From the NCBI GenBank assembly GCA_029194665.1, contig JARFXO010000003.1:434001-498000 (forward strand): 64,000 bases of DNA, in the 5' to 3' direction. The notes under the pieces were generated by a model. The model was not told the origin of the DNA. It did not search any database and saw only the letters and a list, made by a program, of their open reading frames with translations. The position numbers and the translations under genes were made by a program. This DNA is from Nitrospira sp. GTDB taxonomy: Bacteria > Nitrospirota > Nitrospiria > Nitrospirales > Nitrospiraceae. Of this stretch, positions 9,283-19,817 are shown one piece after another; the first letter of the stretch is position 1; each line of letters starts with the position of its first letter.

Positions 9283-10866
9283 ATGGTGATAAGCCTGGCC
9301 GGCATCTCGAGAAATCTATCTGTACTGGTTTTGTTCCTTCTTCCAGCGATTGGGCTTGGTCTCCAGTCAACGTCGGCTGCCAGCGAAGCGGACCATGCAG
9401 TCTCACCTGTAGTCCTCTCCGCCGACTCAATCGAACAGGCGCTTCTCGACGTGACAAGCGAGGATGCGGTGGTCCGCAGCAAGGCGGTCGCGCTCCTGAT
9501 TGAAAAGGGTGATGCGAGCCTCGTCCCCAAACTCGATGCGATCCGGGCAGAAGCCGATCGGGCTGTCAGGATCGCTATCAAACCGGTGATCGATCTGCTC
9601 AAGAACCGCGCGAACCTGACAAGTGAACAACCGGATACCAGACGCTCGGCCGCCGCCGATCTGGTGGGGACGGGACGACCGGAGGCCATCACCTGGCTGG
9701 AGGAGGCTGCCGCAAAGGAAAAAGTCTGGTGGGTGAAGTATACGATGGAAGAGGCCGCGCAGTTGATTCAACTCCGTTCGCAAGATCCCGCCGTCCGTTT
9801 GGAGGCAGTCAAGAAGCTGGGTGATCACCGCAGTCAGAACAGCCTGTCGTCGCTCCAGGAATTGATCGAAGCGGGCACGCAAAGTGGGTCGACCGAAGAA
9901 CAAAGGAATCTGGCTGCGGCAGCCGAAACCGCGATTGAACAGATTAACTCATGGGGTTGGTGGGCCAACGTCATCGAGACGTTGTTCCGGGGCATCAGCC
10001 TCAGTTCGATTCTCTTGATCATGTCCCTGGGGTTGGCCATCGTCTTCGGCTTGATGGGCGTTATCAATATGGCCCACGGAGAGCTGATGATGATCGGTGC
10101 CTACGCCACGTTCATCACGCAACAGGCTTTCATCGGCTGGTTTTCTCCGGAAGTGTTCGATTGGTATTTCCCAGTGGCCTTGCCTGTCGCCTTTCTGTCG
10201 GCTGCCTGCTTCGGCTGGGTGTTGGAAGCCACCGTGATTCGGTTTCTCTATGGACGTCTTCTTGAGACGCTCTTGGCGACGTGGGGCGTCAGCTTGATCT
10301 TGATGCAGGCCGCTCGGGTCTACTTCGGTGATTTGACCGCAGTCATCGCCCCGCAGGCCTTGCGCGGGGGCGCTCAAGTGATGGTGGGAGTCTATCTGCC
10401 CTACAATCGGATCTTCATCATCATCCTATCGATCATCTGTGTCTTGGGAATTTACTTTTTGCTCTTCCGGTCAAACCTGGGGATTCGGGTACGAGCGGTC
10501 ACTCAAAATCGCAATATGAGCGCCTGCCTCGGCATCCCGACCAGAAAAGTCGATTCGTACACCTTCGCCTTTGCCTCCGGCCTGGCCGGGATCGCAGGCT
10601 GGGCTCTTACGATGGTCGGCAATGTCGACCCAGGGCTTGGGCAGAACTATATCGTCGATGCCTTTATGGTGGTCGTGACCGGAGGGGTCGGCAAACTCGC
10701 CGGGACCATCTGGGCTTCCTTAGGCATCGGAGGGCTGAACAAGCTGATCGAGCCGGTTAGTGGCGCAGTCTACGGCAAAGTTTTTATTCTGGTCGGGGTG
10801 ATTTTATTCCTCCAGTGGAGGCCACAGGGCTTGTTTGCGGCCAAAGGACGGAGTGCCGATGCCTGA
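9283..10866 (+). CDS. urtB: Urea ABC transporter permease UrtB
   Basis: UrtB is one of two inner-membrane permeases of the urea importer. The protein has a signal-like N-terminus and a helical HEAT-like periplasmic region (about 40-220) typical of long UrtB proteins. About eight membrane segments of the LivH-type permease follow (GLAIVFGLMGVINMAHGEL, about residue 250 onward). The ATG at 9283 follows an AAGAGG ribosome binding site at good spacing. The stop overlaps the start of urtC by 8 bp. Confidence 0.95.
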   Translation: MVISLAGISRNLSVLVLFLLPAIGLGLQSTSAASEADHAVSPVVLSADSIEQALLDVTSEDAVVRSKAVALLIEKGDASLVPKLDAIRAEADRAVRIAIKPVIDLLKNRANLTSEQPDTRRSAAADLVGTGRPEAITWLEEAAAKEKVWWVKYTMEEAAQLIQLRSQDPAVRLEAVKKLGDHRSQNSLSSLQELIEAGTQSGSTEEQRNLAAAAETAIEQINSWGWWANVIETLFRGISLSSILLIMSLGLAIVFGLMGVINMAHGELMMIGAYATFITQQAFIGWFSPEVFDWYFPVALPVAFLSAACFGWVLEATVIRFLYGRLLETLLATWGVSLILMQAARVYFGDLTAVIAPQALRGGAQVMVGVYLPYNRIFIIILSIICVLGIYFLLFRSNLGIRVRAVTQNRNMSACLGIPTRKVDSYTFAFASGLAGIAGWALTMVGNVDPGLGQNYIVDAFMVVVTGGVGKLAGTIWASLGIGGLNKLIEPVSGAVYGKVFILVGVILFLQWRPQGLFAAKGRSADA

Positions 10867-11992
10867 ACCAATGGGTACCAGCCAAGGCAGCCGCGAGACG
10901 GCGGTCTTTTACGCCGTCGGTGTCTTGTTCCTACTCGTCGTCCCCCTGCTGAACGTGTTGCCTGCCGAAGATTCATGGCTGCACATTTCTGACTTTCGTC
11001 TCAATCAATTCGGCAAATTCTTGGCCTTTGCCATTCTGGCCCTCGGACTGGATCTGATCTGGGGTTATTGCGGGGTCCTCAGCATGGGCCAAGGGGTCTT
11101 TTTCGGGCTCGGCGCCTACTGTATGGGCATGTATCTAGCCCTCCAGATCGGGAAGGAAAGTGTGTATGGCAGCGAACTCCCGGATTTCATGGTCTGGACG
11201 CAGGTCAAAGAACTCCCCCTCTTCTGGTACCCGTTCAAAAGCTTTTTGGGTGGGTTCCTCGGGGCCATTCTCGTTCCGGTTCTCTTCGCGACGATCTTCG
11301 GATTTCTCGCCTTCCGTAGCAGAATCAAGGGGGTGTACTTCGCGATCATCACGCAGGCCTTGGCGTTTGCCGCCTGGCTGGTCTTCAATCGGAACGAAAC
11401 GCGGCTCGGAGGCACGAATGGATTAACGGATTTTAAACAACTGCTCGGGTTCCGGCTCTCGGATCCGTCGACGCAACGGGGGCTCTACATCCTGACGGTC
11501 CTGGCCCTGGCCGTTTCCTACCTGCTCTGTCGCTGGATCGTGGCCTCGCGTGCCGGAAACGTGCTGATCGCGATCCGCGACAGCGAGTCACGAGTCACGT
11601 TTTCCGGCTACACCCCCTGGGTGTACAAGCTCTTCGTGTTTGTCGTAGCGGCAGGGCTCGCGGGACTAGCGGGGATGCTGTACGTGCCGCAGGTGGGCAT
11701 CATTACGCCAGCTCAGATCGGGGTGTTACCGTCCCTTGAGGTCGTCATCTGGGTGGCGGTCGGCGGGCGCGGTACGCTGATCGGGGCAATCTTGGGTGCG
11801 GTGGCCGTTAACTATGGCCGTAGCGTGCTGACTAACTATTTTCCGGAGGCCTGGCCGTTTATCTTAGGTGGACTCTTTGTGGTTGTGGTGACGATGTTCC
11901 CGGACGGACTTGTAGGGATGATTCGGAAGTTGACCGAGCGAAAGGAGACCCGTACGCCGTTGATCAAGGCTGAAGGGGGGACGGCGGCGTGA
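10859..11992 (+). CDS. urtC: Urea ABC transporter permease UrtC
   Basis: UrtC is the second permease, of LivM type. It has about nine membrane segments with LGLDLIWGYCGVLSMGQG and the EAA-like loop region (AIRDSESRVTFSGY). The ATG at 10859 is preferred to the GTG at 10835 because it follows GGACGGAG and gives the usual short N-terminus; ATG 10871 is a further option. The gene ends in GTGA, which is also the start of urtD. Confidence 0.93.
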   Translation: MPEPMGTSQGSRETAVFYAVGVLFLLVVPLLNVLPAEDSWLHISDFRLNQFGKFLAFAILALGLDLIWGYCGVLSMGQGVFFGLGAYCMGMYLALQIGKESVYGSELPDFMVWTQVKELPLFWYPFKSFLGGFLGAILVPVLFATIFGFLAFRSRIKGVYFAIITQALAFAAWLVFNRNETRLGGTNGLTDFKQLLGFRLSDPSTQRGLYILTVLALAVSYLLCRWIVASRAGNVLIAIRDSESRVTFSGYTPWVYKLFVFVVAAGLAGLAGMLYVPQVGIITPAQIGVLPSLEVVIWVAVGGRGTLIGAILGAVAVNYGRSVLTNYFPEAWPFILGGLFVVVVTMFPDGLVGMIRKLTERKETRTPLIKAEGGTAA

Positions 11993-12753
11993 CGGACGGC
12001 GATCTGATTCTCAACTGTGAAAACGTGGTCGTCGACTACGACGGGTTCAAAGCGCTGAACAACTGTAATTTCAGCGTCCACTACAACGAGCTCCGCGTCG
12101 TCATCGGACCGAATGGCGCCGGCAAGACCACCTTGCTCGATGTGATCTGCGGGAAGACCAAACCTGCATCAGGTAAAGTGATGTTCGGCAAGGGCATCAA
12201 TTTGGTGGGCAAGAACGCGGAAGACATCACGAAGCTCGGTATCGGGCGGAAGTTCCAAGCCCCATCGGTCTACGGCAACCTGTCAGTGTGGCAGAACTTG
12301 GATCTGTCGGTGAAGCGGTCGAGCAGGGGAGTGTTCCTCAACCTAGTTGGAAAATCGTCCTCAGCGGAACGAGAGCGGATCAGTGAGGTGTTGGAGACGA
12401 TAGGATTGACGGACCATGCCCACGACCGCGCCGGTTCCTTATCGCACGGCCAGAAGCAGTGGTTGGAGATCGGCATGGTGATTTTGCAGGACCCGTCGCT
12501 GCTGTTGGTTGATGAGCCGGTCGCCGGCATGAGCGATAAGGAAACGGAACAGACCGGCCGCCTTCTCCAGTCACTGTCAGAAAAACACGCGATCGTCGTG
12601 ATCGAGCATGACATGGACTTTGTCCGGCAGATCGCCCGGATTGTAACGGTGTTGGCAGAGGGCACGGTCATCTGTGAAGGCACGGTCGAAAAAGTGCAGG
12701 CTGACGACCATGTTCGAGAAATCTACCTTGGCCGAGCCAAGGTCACGCATTAG
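11989..12753 (+). CDS. urtD: Urea ABC transporter ATP-binding protein UrtD
   Basis: UrtD is one of two cytoplasmic ATPases that drive urea uptake. Walker A is GPNGAGKTT (about residues 37-45), the signature is LSHGQKQWLEIGM and Walker B is LLLVDEPVAGM. The LivG-type family and length fit. Translation starts at GTG 11989, overlapping the urtC stop by 4 bp, which implies translational coupling. Confidence 0.94.
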   Translation: MTDGDLILNCENVVVDYDGFKALNNCNFSVHYNELRVVIGPNGAGKTTLLDVICGKTKPASGKVMFGKGINLVGKNAEDITKLGIGRKFQAPSVYGNLSVWQNLDLSVKRSSRGVFLNLVGKSSSAERERISEVLETIGLTDHAHDRAGSLSHGQKQWLEIGMVILQDPSLLLVDEPVAGMSDKETEQTGRLLQSLSEKHAIVVIEHDMDFVRQIARIVTVLAEGTVICEGTVEKVQADDHVREIYLGRAKVTH

Positions 12754-12776
12754 CTTCAACACGAAAACGATCGGCC

Positions 12777-13511
12777 ATGGCACAAGAAACCACACGTTTG
12801 ACGCTGGCACTTGACAACGTCAACGCGTACTACGGTGAGAGTCATATTCTTCGGAGCGTTTCGTTTACGATCGAACCGGGAGAGGTGGTCTGTCTGATGG
12901 GCCGAAACGGGGTCGGCAAAACAACTACTTTGAAGACGCTGACCGGGTTGCTTCCCGTACGTGGGGGCAAGATCATGTTCGACGGAGTGGATATCACTCA
13001 TGACCGCACGGATCTTCGGGCGAGGAAGGGGCTGGCCTATGTCCCGCAAGGCCGAGAGATCATTCCACACTTGACGGTGCATCAAAATCTTCTTCTCGGC
13101 TATTGGAATCGTCCACCTATCAGCGGCGATGTTTCTGAGAAAGAAGCATTCGAGGAAGTCTATCACCTCTTTCCGAAGCTGACACAAATCCTTCACCGGC
13201 CAGGTGGGGTGCTCAGCGGCGGAGAACAACAGCAGTTGGCGATCGGAAGAGCGATCTTGTCGAGTCCGAAACTGCTGCTCTTGGATGAGCCGACGGAAGG
13301 GATTCAGCCGTCGATCGTCGATCAAATCGAGGACGTCATCATCGGCTTTAAGCATTCGCGCCGTTTCGCGATTCTCCTGGTCGAACAAGGCCTACACTTT
13401 GCCGCCCGACTTGCTGAGAAGTATATCGTGATGGCTAGAGGAGCAGTGATGGCTCAGGGCAAGAGCACGGAGTTGAATGCCGACATGGTGAGGCAACATT
13501 TGACGGTATAA
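12777..13511 (+). CDS. urtE: Urea ABC transporter ATP-binding protein UrtE
   Basis: UrtE is the LivF-type partner ATPase of UrtD. It carries Walker A GRNGVGKTT, signature LSGGEQQQLAIGRA and Walker B LLLLDEPTEGIQPS, all at normal positions. It starts 23 bp after urtD. It is the last transporter gene; a 297-bp gap then leads to ureA. Confidence 0.94.
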   Translation: MAQETTRLTLALDNVNAYYGESHILRSVSFTIEPGEVVCLMGRNGVGKTTTLKTLTGLLPVRGGKIMFDGVDITHDRTDLRARKGLAYVPQGREIIPHLTVHQNLLLGYWNRPPISGDVSEKEAFEEVYHLFPKLTQILHRPGGVLSGGEQQQLAIGRAILSSPKLLLLDEPTEGIQPSIVDQIEDVIIGFKHSRRFAILLVEQGLHFAARLAEKYIVMARGAVMAQGKSTELNADMVRQHLTV

Positions 13512-13808
13512 GAGACAGGATAACGAGCTGGACGCAGTTTCTCGTTTTGTGGTAAATACTGGCCTGTAAAGGTAAGGGTTCCATCGCGATACTGTTTTGT
13601 CGTGTGGAACAGAGGAGAGTAACAATTCCCAACCTAAGAGAGGTGGGGACCAGAGGTCTGGTTTCGGGAAGTCTGCCCTGGTATACGAGACACCCCCCTC
13701 ATCTCCCCCCCCTCTCTGTACGAACTAAGATCAAGATCGGCAGAACAGTAACGATTTGTTGGATCGAACAATTTAGTCACAAGCCCTAGCCTGACAGAGG
13801 AGGTCTTT

Positions 13809-14111
13809 ATGCATCTAAGCCCAAGAGAACAGGACAAGCTGATGATTTATGTGGCGGCGCAGCTTGCGACCGATCGCAAGAAGCGAGGCCTCAAGCTCAA
13901 CCACCCGGAAGCTGTTGCGTACATGACGGCGGCAGTGTTGGAGGGGATTCGAGACGGAAAATCTGTGGCAGAGCTCATGACCTATGGGACTCAGCTGCTG
14001 TCTCGTAAGGATGTGATGCCTGGTGTGCCGGAAATGATTCCCAATTTCCAGGTCGAGGGCACCTTCCCCGATGGGACTAAGCTCGTCACCGTTCACAATC
14101 CGATTCCATGA
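13809..14111 (+). CDS. ureA: Urease gamma subunit
   Basis: UreA is the small structural subunit of urease. The 100-residue length and the [11 protein letters not shown] start are typical, as is [20 protein letters not shown] at the C-terminus. A strong GAGGAGG lies just upstream of ATG 13809. The 297 bp before it, between urtE and ureA, could hold a separate urease promoter; it contains a palindrome TTGTTGGATCGAACAA near 13757 but no defensible promoter. ureB follows after 106 bp. Confidence 0.96.
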   Translation: MHLSPREQDKLMIYVAAQLATDRKKRGLKLNHPEAVAYMTAAVLEGIRDGKSVAELMTYGTQLLSRKDVMPGVPEMIPNFQVEGTFPDGTKLVTVHNPIP

Positions 14112-14217
14112 GCTCAGGCAGGTTACATGGTATCTCATCTGTATGAAAGACATATGAAGCAAGCATGAAGACTGTTCATCTTCTAGGAAGCACGGGGCAT
14201 GAAAGGGGTGAAGTAAC

Positions 14218-14889
14218 ATGAAAGCAAAAGACCCACAGGACTCTGGAGACGACAAGGAAAAACGAAGTACTTCCGAAAAAGCCGGGCCGTCGCGGCGGCA
14301 ATTTCTCACACAGAGTGGGCGGGTTGCGGCAGGAATCGGGGCGGTCTCACTCTTGGGAAACGCCGGGCAACAGGGCATCGCTTATGCCGCGAATGAATCG
14401 CTGATCACAAAGGTCGGTGGGGCAGGAGGAGCGAAAATGAAGAAACATGACGCGCCACAGAGGTCGAAGGAAGCCTTGGCGGCTGCGGTGAAAGCCGAGC
14501 TGTCTGCCCCGATCATTCCCGGCGAGATTATGACGGTGGCTGGTGATATCGAGATCTTAAAAGGACGAGAGACAAAAGATATGACGGTCAAGAACTTGGG
14601 TGATCGACCAATTCAAGTCGGGTCTCACTGTCACTTCTTCGAAACCAATCGTGCGCTCAAGTTTGATCGTGAGCAGGCCTTCGGGTTCCGGCTCTGCATT
14701 CCTGCCGGTACGGCGGTCCGGTTTGAACCGGGTGAGGAAAAAAAGGTGACGCTCGTGGCCCTTGCAGGCAACCGGCTTGCCCAAGGTGTGAACGGATTGA
14801 CTGAGGGATTGTTGGATGATCCGAAGGTCAAGGCCAAGGCTGTCGGTCTCGCTGCTGAACGTGGGTTTGGGAAAGGAGGCGCACGGTGA
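14218..14889 (+). CDS. ureB: Urease beta subunit with a twin-arginine leader extension
   Basis: The urease beta domain spans about residues 99-200, starting at [14 protein letters not shown] and including [11 protein letters not shown]. The usual UreB starts close to this motif. Here about 98 extra residues precede it, with a twin-arginine pattern ([11 protein letters not shown], residues 25-35), a hydrophobic stretch and an AYAA cleavage-like site. This extension is very similar to the UrtA leader of the same locus. A second in-frame ATG at 14437 ([10 protein letters not shown]) follows a perfect AGGAGG, so a short cytosolic UreB may also be made. The first ATG at 14218 has its own AAGGGGTGA site. 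Urease is normally cytoplasmic, so export is not assumed. The stop overlaps ureC by 4 bp (GTGA). Confidence 0.93.
   Translation: MKAKDPQDSGDDKEKRSTSEKAGPSRRQFLTQSGRVAAGIGAVSLLGNAGQQGIAYAANESLITKVGGAGGAKMKKHDAPQRSKEALAAAVKAELSAPIIPGEIMTVAGDIEILKGRETKDMTVKNLGDRPIQVGSHCHFFETNRALKFDREQAFGFRLCIPAGTAVRFEPGEEKKVTLVALAGNRLAQGVNGLTEGLLDDPKVKAKAVGLAAERGFGKGGAR
14424..14439 (+). promoter_or_regulatory. Internal Shine-Dalgarno and alternative start inside ureB
   Basis: AGGAGG at 14424-14429 lies 7 nt before an in-frame ATG at 14437-14439. Starting here gives a beta subunit with about 25 residues ahead of the conserved domain, close to the usual UreB length, and removes the twin-arginine leader. The site may be the ancestral start. 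It could also simply reflect Gly-Gly codons in the extension. Confidence 0.55.
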
Positions 14890-16610
14890 AAATTTCACGC
14901 AAACATTACGCATCCCTGTACGGTCCCACGGTCGGCGATCGTGTCCGGCTTGGGGACACGGATCTCATCATCGAAGTCGAAGAGGATCGGATCATTCCAG
15001 GAGAGGAAGCGGTCTTCGGCGGCGGGAAGACCATTCGTGACGGGATGGGGCAGTCCGCCCGAGCCACGAGCAGCAGCGGCCAGCTGGACACAGTGATTAC
15101 CAGTGCGCTCATCCTCGACTACACCGGGGTCATCAAAGCCGACATCGGTATCAAGGACGGCCGCATCGTTGGCATCGGTCATGCCGGAAATTCCGACCTC
15201 ATGCCCAATGTCACGCCCGGCATGGAGATCGGTCCTGGCACGGAAGCGATTTCGGGAGAAGGCCGTATCATCACAGCCGGCGGCATCGACACGCATATCC
15301 ACTTCATTTGTCCACAGCAATGTTGGGAAGCCCTTTCTGCCGGTCTGACCACGATGATCGGCGGCGGGACCGGTCCTGCGAACGGGACCGCCGCGACGAC
15401 CTGTACGCCTGGGCCATGGAACATTCATCGCATGCTGGAAGCGTCCGAGGGCATTCCTATGAACCTCGGTTATCTCGGCAAGGGCAACGCGTCTCGGCCT
15501 GAAGGATTGAATGAACAGATCGAAGCCGGTGCAATCGGGCTGAAGCTGCACGAAGACTGGGGTACCACCCCGGCCGCGATCGACACCTGTTTGAGCGTGG
15601 CCGAGCATTACGATGTGCAGGTGGCGCTCCATGCGGATACGCTCAATGAAGCCGGTTTTGTTGAGGACACCATCAGGGCCATCAAGGGAAGAGCGATCCA
15701 TAGCTTCCATACGGAGGGCGCAGGTGGCGGTCATGCGCCGGACATCATTAAGATTTGCGGCGAGCCGAATGTGCTGCCCTCTTCGACCAATCCCACGAGG
15801 CCATTCACCGTCAACACGATGGATGAGCATCTTGACATGTTGATCGTGTGTCACAATCTGAATCCACGAATCCCCGAGGACGTGGCGTTTGCGGAATCAC
15901 GCATCCGTCGTGAGACTATTCAGGCGGAAGACATTCTTCATGACATGGGCGCGATCAGCATGATGTCCTCCGACTCGCAGGCGATGGGCCGCATTGGGGA
16001 AGTCATCACCAGAACGTGGCAAACTGCTCATAAGATGAAGATGCAGCGGGGACACCTCACCCCCACCAGCGGGAAAGATTCCGCCCAGAACGACAACTTC
16101 CGGGCCAGACGTTATGTGGCGAAGTACACGATCAATCCGGCCATCACACACGGTATTGCTCATGAAGTCGGTTCCGTAGAGGTGGGGAAGATCGCCGACC
16201 TCGTCATCTGGAAGCCGGAGTTCTTCGGCGTGAAGCCGGAGATGGTGTTGAAGAGCGGCTTCATCGCCCAAGCGCAAATGGGCGATCCCAATGCCTCGAT
16301 CCCGACGCCGGAACCGACGATCAGTCGACCGATGTTCGGCGCATTCGGTCGTGCTCTGTCCAGCACCAGCTTTACCTTCGTATCTCAGGCCGCATTGGAT
16401 CATGAGATTCCGAAGCGGCTTGGTCTGCAGAGGCGGATCGCCGCGGTCAAGAATATCCGTGGCATGAAGAAGCGCGATCTCAAGCTGAACGATGCGGTGC
16501 TGAAAGTGGAGGTGAATCCGGAAACGTACCTTGTGACGGCAGATGGTGTGCCGCTCACCTGCGAACCGGCGATCGTGCTGCCGCTGGCGCAACGGTACAA
16601 TTTGTTCTAG
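14886..16610 (+). CDS. ureC: Urease alpha (catalytic) subunit
   Basis: UreC carries the di-nickel site that hydrolyses urea to ammonia and carbamate. All expected ligands are visible: HIHF (two His), the carbamylated Lys in [19 protein letters not shown] and [13 protein letters not shown]is residues, and Asp in SSDSQAMGR. The flap motif reads VCHNLNP, keeping the catalytic first His but with Asn where many ureases have a second His. Length 574 is normal. Start is GTG 14886, coupled to ureB. ureF follows after 83 bp. Confidence 0.97.
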   Translation: MKISRKHYASLYGPTVGDRVRLGDTDLIIEVEEDRIIPGEEAVFGGGKTIRDGMGQSARATSSSGQLDTVITSALILDYTGVIKADIGIKDGRIVGIGHAGNSDLMPNVTPGMEIGPGTEAISGEGRIITAGGIDTHIHFICPQQCWEALSAGLTTMIGGGTGPANGTAATTCTPGPWNIHRMLEASEGIPMNLGYLGKGNASRPEGLNEQIEAGAIGLKLHEDWGTTPAAIDTCLSVAEHYDVQVALHADTLNEAGFVEDTIRAIKGRAIHSFHTEGAGGGHAPDIIKICGEPNVLPSSTNPTRPFTVNTMDEHLDMLIVCHNLNPRIPEDVAFAESRIRRETIQAEDILHDMGAISMMSSDSQAMGRIGEVITRTWQTAHKMKMQRGHLTPTSGKDSAQNDNFRARRYVAKYTINPAITHGIAHEVGSVEVGKIADLVIWKPEFFGVKPEMVLKSGFIAQAQMGDPNASIPTPEPTISRPMFGAFGRALSSTSFTFVSQAALDHEIPKRLGLQRRIAAVKNIRGMKKRDLKLNDAVLKVEVNPETYLVTADGVPLTCEPAIVLPLAQRYNLF

Positions 16611-16693
16611 CGAACAGAGCAGCTGGTTCGACTATCGGTCGGAAGGGATTGTGATGGTAGTCGGCCGGCTGTTCTTGTTTTTCGATATTCACT

Positions 16694-17380
16694 ATGAAGA
16701 CACCAGCGTTACTGGAAGGGCTGCGGTTCGTCGATACCTTTTTCCCCTCCGGTGGCTATGCGTTTTCCTCGGGGCTAGAAGCTGCCATCCAAGGAGGCGC
16801 CGTCAAGACCTCCGATCAGTTTGCCAGATACATTGAGGATTTGCTGCGTGGTGGCATGAGCCGCCGGGAAGCTCTTGCCACAAAACTGGCCAATCGAGCG
16901 GGGTCTGCCGGATCACTGGATGAGGCGGTCCAGATCGATCGTGAGTTGGACGCGACAAAGCTCGGCCGTGAGTCACGGTTGGCCAGTCGTCAGATGGGAC
17001 GACAAGTGATCAGGGTTGCTGCGGATCAAATCCGAGCGAAACCAATCCTGAGCGAGTATCGCGACGAGATAGAATCCGAACGAGCTCCAGGGCACTTCGC
17101 GGTGACGTTCGGGCTCACCATGGGCACCTGCGGCTGGAGCCCGGAGGAAACAGCGGTGGCCTTCCTGTACCAAACCGCTGTTGGTTTTGTCTCTGCGGCG
17201 ATGCGACTCGCGCCGATCGGCCAACATGAGGGGCAGCGCATACTGGGCGAATGGCTTCCGTTGATTGAATGGATCAGTCGAGAAGTTGACTTAGATACAG
17301 CGATGAGCTCGTGGTCGCCTATCCAAGATATTTATGCGATGCGTCATGGCTCTCTGGAGTGGAGGCTCTTTCGGTCTTAA
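16694..17380 (+). CDS. ureF: Urease accessory protein UreF
   Basis: UreF forms the UreDFG chaperone complex and gates nickel transfer. The 228-residue all-helical protein has the family motif [14 protein letters not shown] near the N-terminus and [10 protein letters not shown] in the middle. ureE, the usual metallochaperone, was not found between ureC and ureF or elsewhere in the window. ureG follows on the same strand after 91 bp. Confidence 0.93.
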   Translation: MKTPALLEGLRFVDTFFPSGGYAFSSGLEAAIQGGAVKTSDQFARYIEDLLRGGMSRREALATKLANRAGSAGSLDEAVQIDRELDATKLGRESRLASRQMGRQVIRVAADQIRAKPILSEYRDEIESERAPGHFAVTFGLTMGTCGWSPEETAVAFLYQTAVGFVSAAMRLAPIGQHEGQRILGEWLPLIEWISREVDLDTAMSSWSPIQDIYAMRHGSLEWRLFRS

Positions 17381-17471
17381 CCTGCGAAGCCGACGCGCAT
17401 CGTTGCGCAGAGAAAGGAACAGAACGGCGGTTGATGGCCTGGGGCCTCAGCTGCCCGCTCGGGGGATTATC

Positions 17472-18143
17472 ATGCATGATCTAAATCGTGAGCACAGTCA
17501 CAATTGGACTCCCACGCAAGCGCGGAAACAAGGCATTCCAGTCATTGGTATCGGAGGCCCCGTCGGGTCAGGGAAAACAGCGCTCGTTGAGGCTCTGTGT
17601 CAGAAATTGCGCGACCGGTACAGCCTGGCCGCGGTGACGAACGATATTTTTACGAAAATTGATGCTGAAATTCTGACGAAGCGAGCAGCCTTGCCGGTCG
17701 ACCGGATTCTTGGCGTTGAGACCGGTGGATGTCCACACACGGCCATCCGCGAAGATGCCTCGCACAATCAAGAGGCGATCGATGATCTGCTGCGCCGCCA
17801 TCCCGACGTGGAGCTGATCTTCTTGGAAAGTGGGGGAGACAATCTTGCGGCGACTTTCAGCCCTGAGTTGGTGGATCATGTCATCTATGTGATCGATGTG
17901 TCGGGAGGCGACAAGATTCCACGCAAGGGGGGACCTGGCATCACTCGATCTGATTTTCTCGTCATCAACAAGATGGATTTGGCTCCTCATGTGCGCGCGG
18001 ATCTGTCCGTTATGGATCGGGATACTCGCCGGATGCGCGGCGATCTTCCGTTTGGGTTCACCAATATTCTTTCCGGCGAGGGCTTGGATACCGTCGTCGC
18101 CTGGGTGGAACAGCGCATCCCCCAGAAAGCCAGGCGCGCTTGA
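17472..18143 (+). CDS. ureG: Urease accessory GTPase UreG
   Basis: UreG is the SIMIBI-class GTPase that powers nickel insertion into urease. It has the P-loop [15 protein letters not shown], the metal-binding CPH motif within [12 protein letters not shown], and [19 protein letters not shown]. The ATG at 17472 is chosen because the longer frame from 17334 overlaps ureF and gives an unrelated basic N-terminus. A His-containing N-terminus ([12 protein letters not shown]) is short; it could bind nickel weakly, as seen in some UreG and UreE tails. The stop overlaps the ureD start. Confidence 0.95.
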   Translation: MHDLNREHSHNWTPTQARKQGIPVIGIGGPVGSGKTALVEALCQKLRDRYSLAAVTNDIFTKIDAEILTKRAALPVDRILGVETGGCPHTAIREDASHNQEAIDDLLRRHPDVELIFLESGGDNLAATFSPELVDHVIYVIDVSGGDKIPRKGGPGITRSDFLVINKMDLAPHVRADLSVMDRDTRRMRGDLPFGFTNILSGEGLDTVVAWVEQRIPQKARRA

Positions 18144-19087
18144 TCGTGCCGACGCAGAAGGGAGCACGAAAACACACTTCTCGGAGAACAAGCCCTTCTC
18201 CGAAAAGAAAACCTTCTCGGGAAAAGAGTGTCCCTGGGCGGTTCGCGACTGAATTGGTCGGGCGAGTCGGTGAGCTCAGGCTAAAGTATGCCAAGCCTGA
18301 CCGACGAACCATTATCGCTCATTCGTACGTCACGACACCCTGGAAGCTTCTCCCTCCCATTTACCTTGATGATACGGGAGCTGCTTACACTCTCCTGGTC
18401 AATCCCTCCGGCGGACTCGTTGAGGGTGACTGCCTTTCCATAGATATGAGCTTAGACAAGGACGCGCATGTGCTGATCTCCGCGCCCTCCGCCAACCGCG
18501 TCTACCACTCACTCGGGGCAGTGTCGGTTCAGGACATCCGAATCCATGTTGGTGCCGGCGCAATCTTGGAGTGGCTCCCGGAACATACCATTCCTTTTGC
18601 CGGATCACGATTCCGGCAGAGACTTCTGGTCACACTGGCGCCGGGTGCCACACTTTTCTTGTGGGACGCCGTCGCTTCGGGACGCATCGCCAGAGAGGAA
18701 CGATGGGCCTTTACCGATCTGGAGAACGAAATCCGAATCACGACTGCATCCGGCAGTTCCCTTTTGGAGCGCTATGTCCTTGATCCCGCCACCGGCTTGG
18801 GCTGTGTAGGGCTTGCAGAAGACTGGAACTACGTTGCCTCGTTCTACGTCGTAAACGATGCGGTGGAACCTGAGGCCTGGAGTCGACTGGAGTCGAAGAT
18901 CGTACCGATCTTGGATGAGCGACCAGGTCAGGTGTTGGGAGGGGTCTCAACACCAAGCGTTCCGGGGCTCGCAATCAAATTGCTGGCTCGTAGGGCCCCT
19001 GACCTTACAGACATGCTCGATGCCTTATGGGCGGTCATCCGCGAGGGGGTGTTGAATCTCCCGCCTGTATCGTTGCGAAAATACTAG
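18140..19087 (+). CDS. ureD: Urease accessory protein UreD (UreH)
   Basis: UreD is the urease-binding scaffold for UreF and UreG. The core has [17 protein letters not shown] and the NRVYHSLG pattern of the family. The chosen start is TTG 18140, overlapping the ureG stop; GTG 18146 is an alternative. The first 40 residues are rich in Lys, Arg and Ser and are not part of the conserved domain, so the real start could be further in. It is the last gene of the urease operon (ABC-F-G-D), an order where ureD comes last rather than first. Confidence 0.9.
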   Translation: MIVPTQKGARKHTSRRTSPSPKRKPSREKSVPGRFATELVGRVGELRLKYAKPDRRTIIAHSYVTTPWKLLPPIYLDDTGAAYTLLVNPSGGLVEGDCLSIDMSLDKDAHVLISAPSANRVYHSLGAVSVQDIRIHVGAGAILEWLPEHTIPFAGSRFRQRLLVTLAPGATLFLWDAVASGRIAREERWAFTDLENEIRITTASGSSLLERYVLDPATGLGCVGLAEDWNYVASFYVVNDAVEPEAWSRLESKIVPILDERPGQVLGGVSTPSVPGLAIKLLARRAPDLTDMLDALWAVIREGVLNLPPVSLRKY

Positions 19088-19226
19088 CCGGCTACCTCGT
19101 TTGCAACCGCTCTACTCGCCGCGCTCGGATGGCTTGGTCGAATGTTCAAGTCGACCGGAATCTGTTACGTGGCAGTCTACTGAGTTCTGTCGGACTTTCG
19201 GGCGGCGCAGAGGAGGGGACTACTTA

Positions 19227-19817
19227 TTATCGTCCCTTGGGCATCCATTTTTTCGCCCGGTCTTCCGCTTCGGCAATTTGTCCTGGCGTCATCCGAATGA
19301 CAACCGCGTCGCGAGATTCAGCCGCACGTTTCTCACCGTGGGCAATCGACAGGCTGTACCACATGTGGGCATCAATAAGGCTCTGTGGCACCGCTCGCCC
19401 CCGTTCATACATCATCCCCAGTTTCGCGAAGGCCAGCGCGTTCCGTTGCTCCGCGGCCTTCTGAAACCAATACAACGCCATGGGGTCACTGTACGGTGCG
19501 CCTCGTCCTAGGGAATAGAGGGTTCCTAGGTTGACTTGTGCGTTAGCGTGTCCCTGGTCGGCGGCCCTTTTAAACCAATCCTTTGCCTCATGATAGTTTT
19601 GTGGAAGACCCCGCCCTTCGCTATACCGTAACCCCAATTCATTTTGAGCATTGGGATCGCCCGCCTGAGCGCGCTTGAGGACCTCACTCACGGCCGGCCC
19701 GTCGATGAGCGGGCGTGGCGGACTAGGAGGAGGAGCGGCGCAGTTTGACGCGAAAAAGAATATCAGAACACCTCCTACGAGATTCACGCGCTGGTAGGGT
19801 GGCAGCCGATGATCCAT
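19227..19817 (-). CDS. Sel1-repeat secreted protein A
   Basis: The protein contains about four Sel1-like repeats (AQNELGLRYSEGRGLPQNYHE and related blocks), which fold as helical solenoids for protein binding. A hydrophobic N-terminus with FASNC could be a weak lipobox or signal anchor, so export is likely. The C-terminus ends RMTPGQIAEAEDRAKKW, which resembles the tail of the next Sel1 gene. The pair are probably paralogues. Partner proteins are unknown. Confidence 0.8.
   Translation of the reverse strand: MDHRLPPYQRVNLVGGVLIFFFASNCAAPPPSPPRPLIDGPAVSEVLKRAQAGDPNAQNELGLRYSEGRGLPQNYHEAKDWFKRAADQGHANAQVNLGTLYSLGRGAPYSDPMALYWFQKAAEQRNALAFAKLGMMYERGRAVPQSLIDAHMWYSLSIAHGEKRAAESRDAVVIRMTPGQIAEAEDRAKKWMPKGR

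Noticed and set aside
14895..15854. 319-codon minus-strand frame opposite ureC
   Set aside because: It is the antisense shadow of a well-conserved urease gene, with no ribosome site and no domain.
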